From a bacterium (lineage in GTDB: Bacteria; Chlamydiota; Chlamydiia; Chlamydiales; Rhabdochlamydiaceae): a DNA stretch of 14,141 bases. The stretch is taken from the NCBI GenBank assembly GCA_021802305.1, contig JAKAAD010000015.1, forward strand, positions 1 to 14,141. The letters run 5' to 3'. This document shows, piece after piece, positions 13,977-14,141 of the stretch. A program made the position numbers and the translations under genes. Below the pieces are notes generated by a model that worked only from the letters and a program-made list of their open reading frames with translations, searched no databases and was not told the DNA's origin. The stretch's first letter is position 1, and each line of letters opens with the position of its first letter.

Positions 13977-14141
13977 TCATAGCGCGTAACTCACTGGTTC
14001 TAAGGGAACAAAGCAAGCGAGAAGTTGCCTGAATTTTTTTCGCACACCCCCCATAAAAATTGCTCGACGAATCAAATTCAATCCTTCCCTGAACAGACTT
14101 CGCGCTTTTCTTCCATGAGCCTTAATCTCTATTGGTTTTTT
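13977..14141 (-). mobile_element. IS4-family transposase, C-terminal end (runs off window)
   Basis: The minus-strand frame is open from the right edge to a TGA at 13977-13979 and encodes 54 residues. KKPIEIKAHGRKARSLFRE then GLNLIRRAI matches the conserved end of IS4-type DDE transposases (pattern KPI-x2-KxHGRKA-x-SxFRxGLDxLR). The remaining tail (FRQLLACFVPLEPVSYAL) lies where these proteins end in a hydrophobic LS-C-like stretch. The catalytic core is outside the window, so intactness cannot be judged. It ends 47 bases before the RING-protein ATG on the same strand, so IS-driven transcription could run into that gene. Inverted repeats were not identified. Confidence 0.82.

Noticed and set aside
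1..14141. CRISPR array, tRNA or rRNA genes
   Set aside because: No regularly spaced palindromic repeats and no recognisable tRNA or rRNA sequence were seen on either strand.

Overview
The window carries a block of bacterial housekeeping genes in the order known from the phylum Chlamydiota: mgtE, dciA (DUF721), gyrB, gyrA, tmk and holB, all on the minus strand. The same gene set and order lies around gyrA/gyrB in Chlamydia trachomatis. Here the block is interrupted by accessory genes and IS remnants, and it is followed by a long membrane protein with a eukaryote-type RING-H2 finger. That points to a chlamydia-like organism (Simkania, Waddlia, Parachlamydia or Rhabdochlamydia type) living in a eukaryotic host, not to Chlamydia itself. 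I cannot name the genus from sequence alone.

Layout. 1-346: N-terminal part of holB (minus), with a 13-base G/C homopolymer and an odd tail that runs off the window. 300-944: tmk. 945-3404: gyrA, with unusual residues at both main quinolone-contact positions. 3405-5899: an accessory island between gyrA and gyrB. It holds a gene-poor stretch, a Vat/CatB-type acetyltransferase (minus), a decayed IS630-type transposase (minus) and an exported family-17 glycosyltransferase (plus), the last ending one base from the gyrB stop. 5900-8380: gyrB. 8377-8709: dciA, overlapping gyrB by ATGA. 8733-10124: mgtE magnesium channel. 10125-10196: a short divergent region with two good promoters whose -10 boxes overlap. 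10197-12005: typA/bipA (plus). 11977-13929: a 650-residue membrane protein with a RING-H2 finger (minus), overlapping the typA end tail to tail. 13977-14141: the C-terminal end of an IS4-type transposase running off the right edge.

How the genes work together. mgtE-dciA-gyrB look like one transcription unit, and gyrA-tmk-holB a second one. Together they supply gyrase, the likely DnaB helicase loader/operator, dTMP kinase and a clamp-loader subunit, a DNA-replication cluster that the island has cut in two. The island genes and the RING protein are accessory. Both sit next to transposase debris, consistent with acquisition or rearrangement. The most interesting item is the RING-H2 membrane protein, a candidate secreted, host-ubiquitin-directed effector with an apparent internal duplication on either side of the RING. 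Next come the exported GnT-III-like glycosyltransferase and the GyrA Thr83/Pro87 pair.
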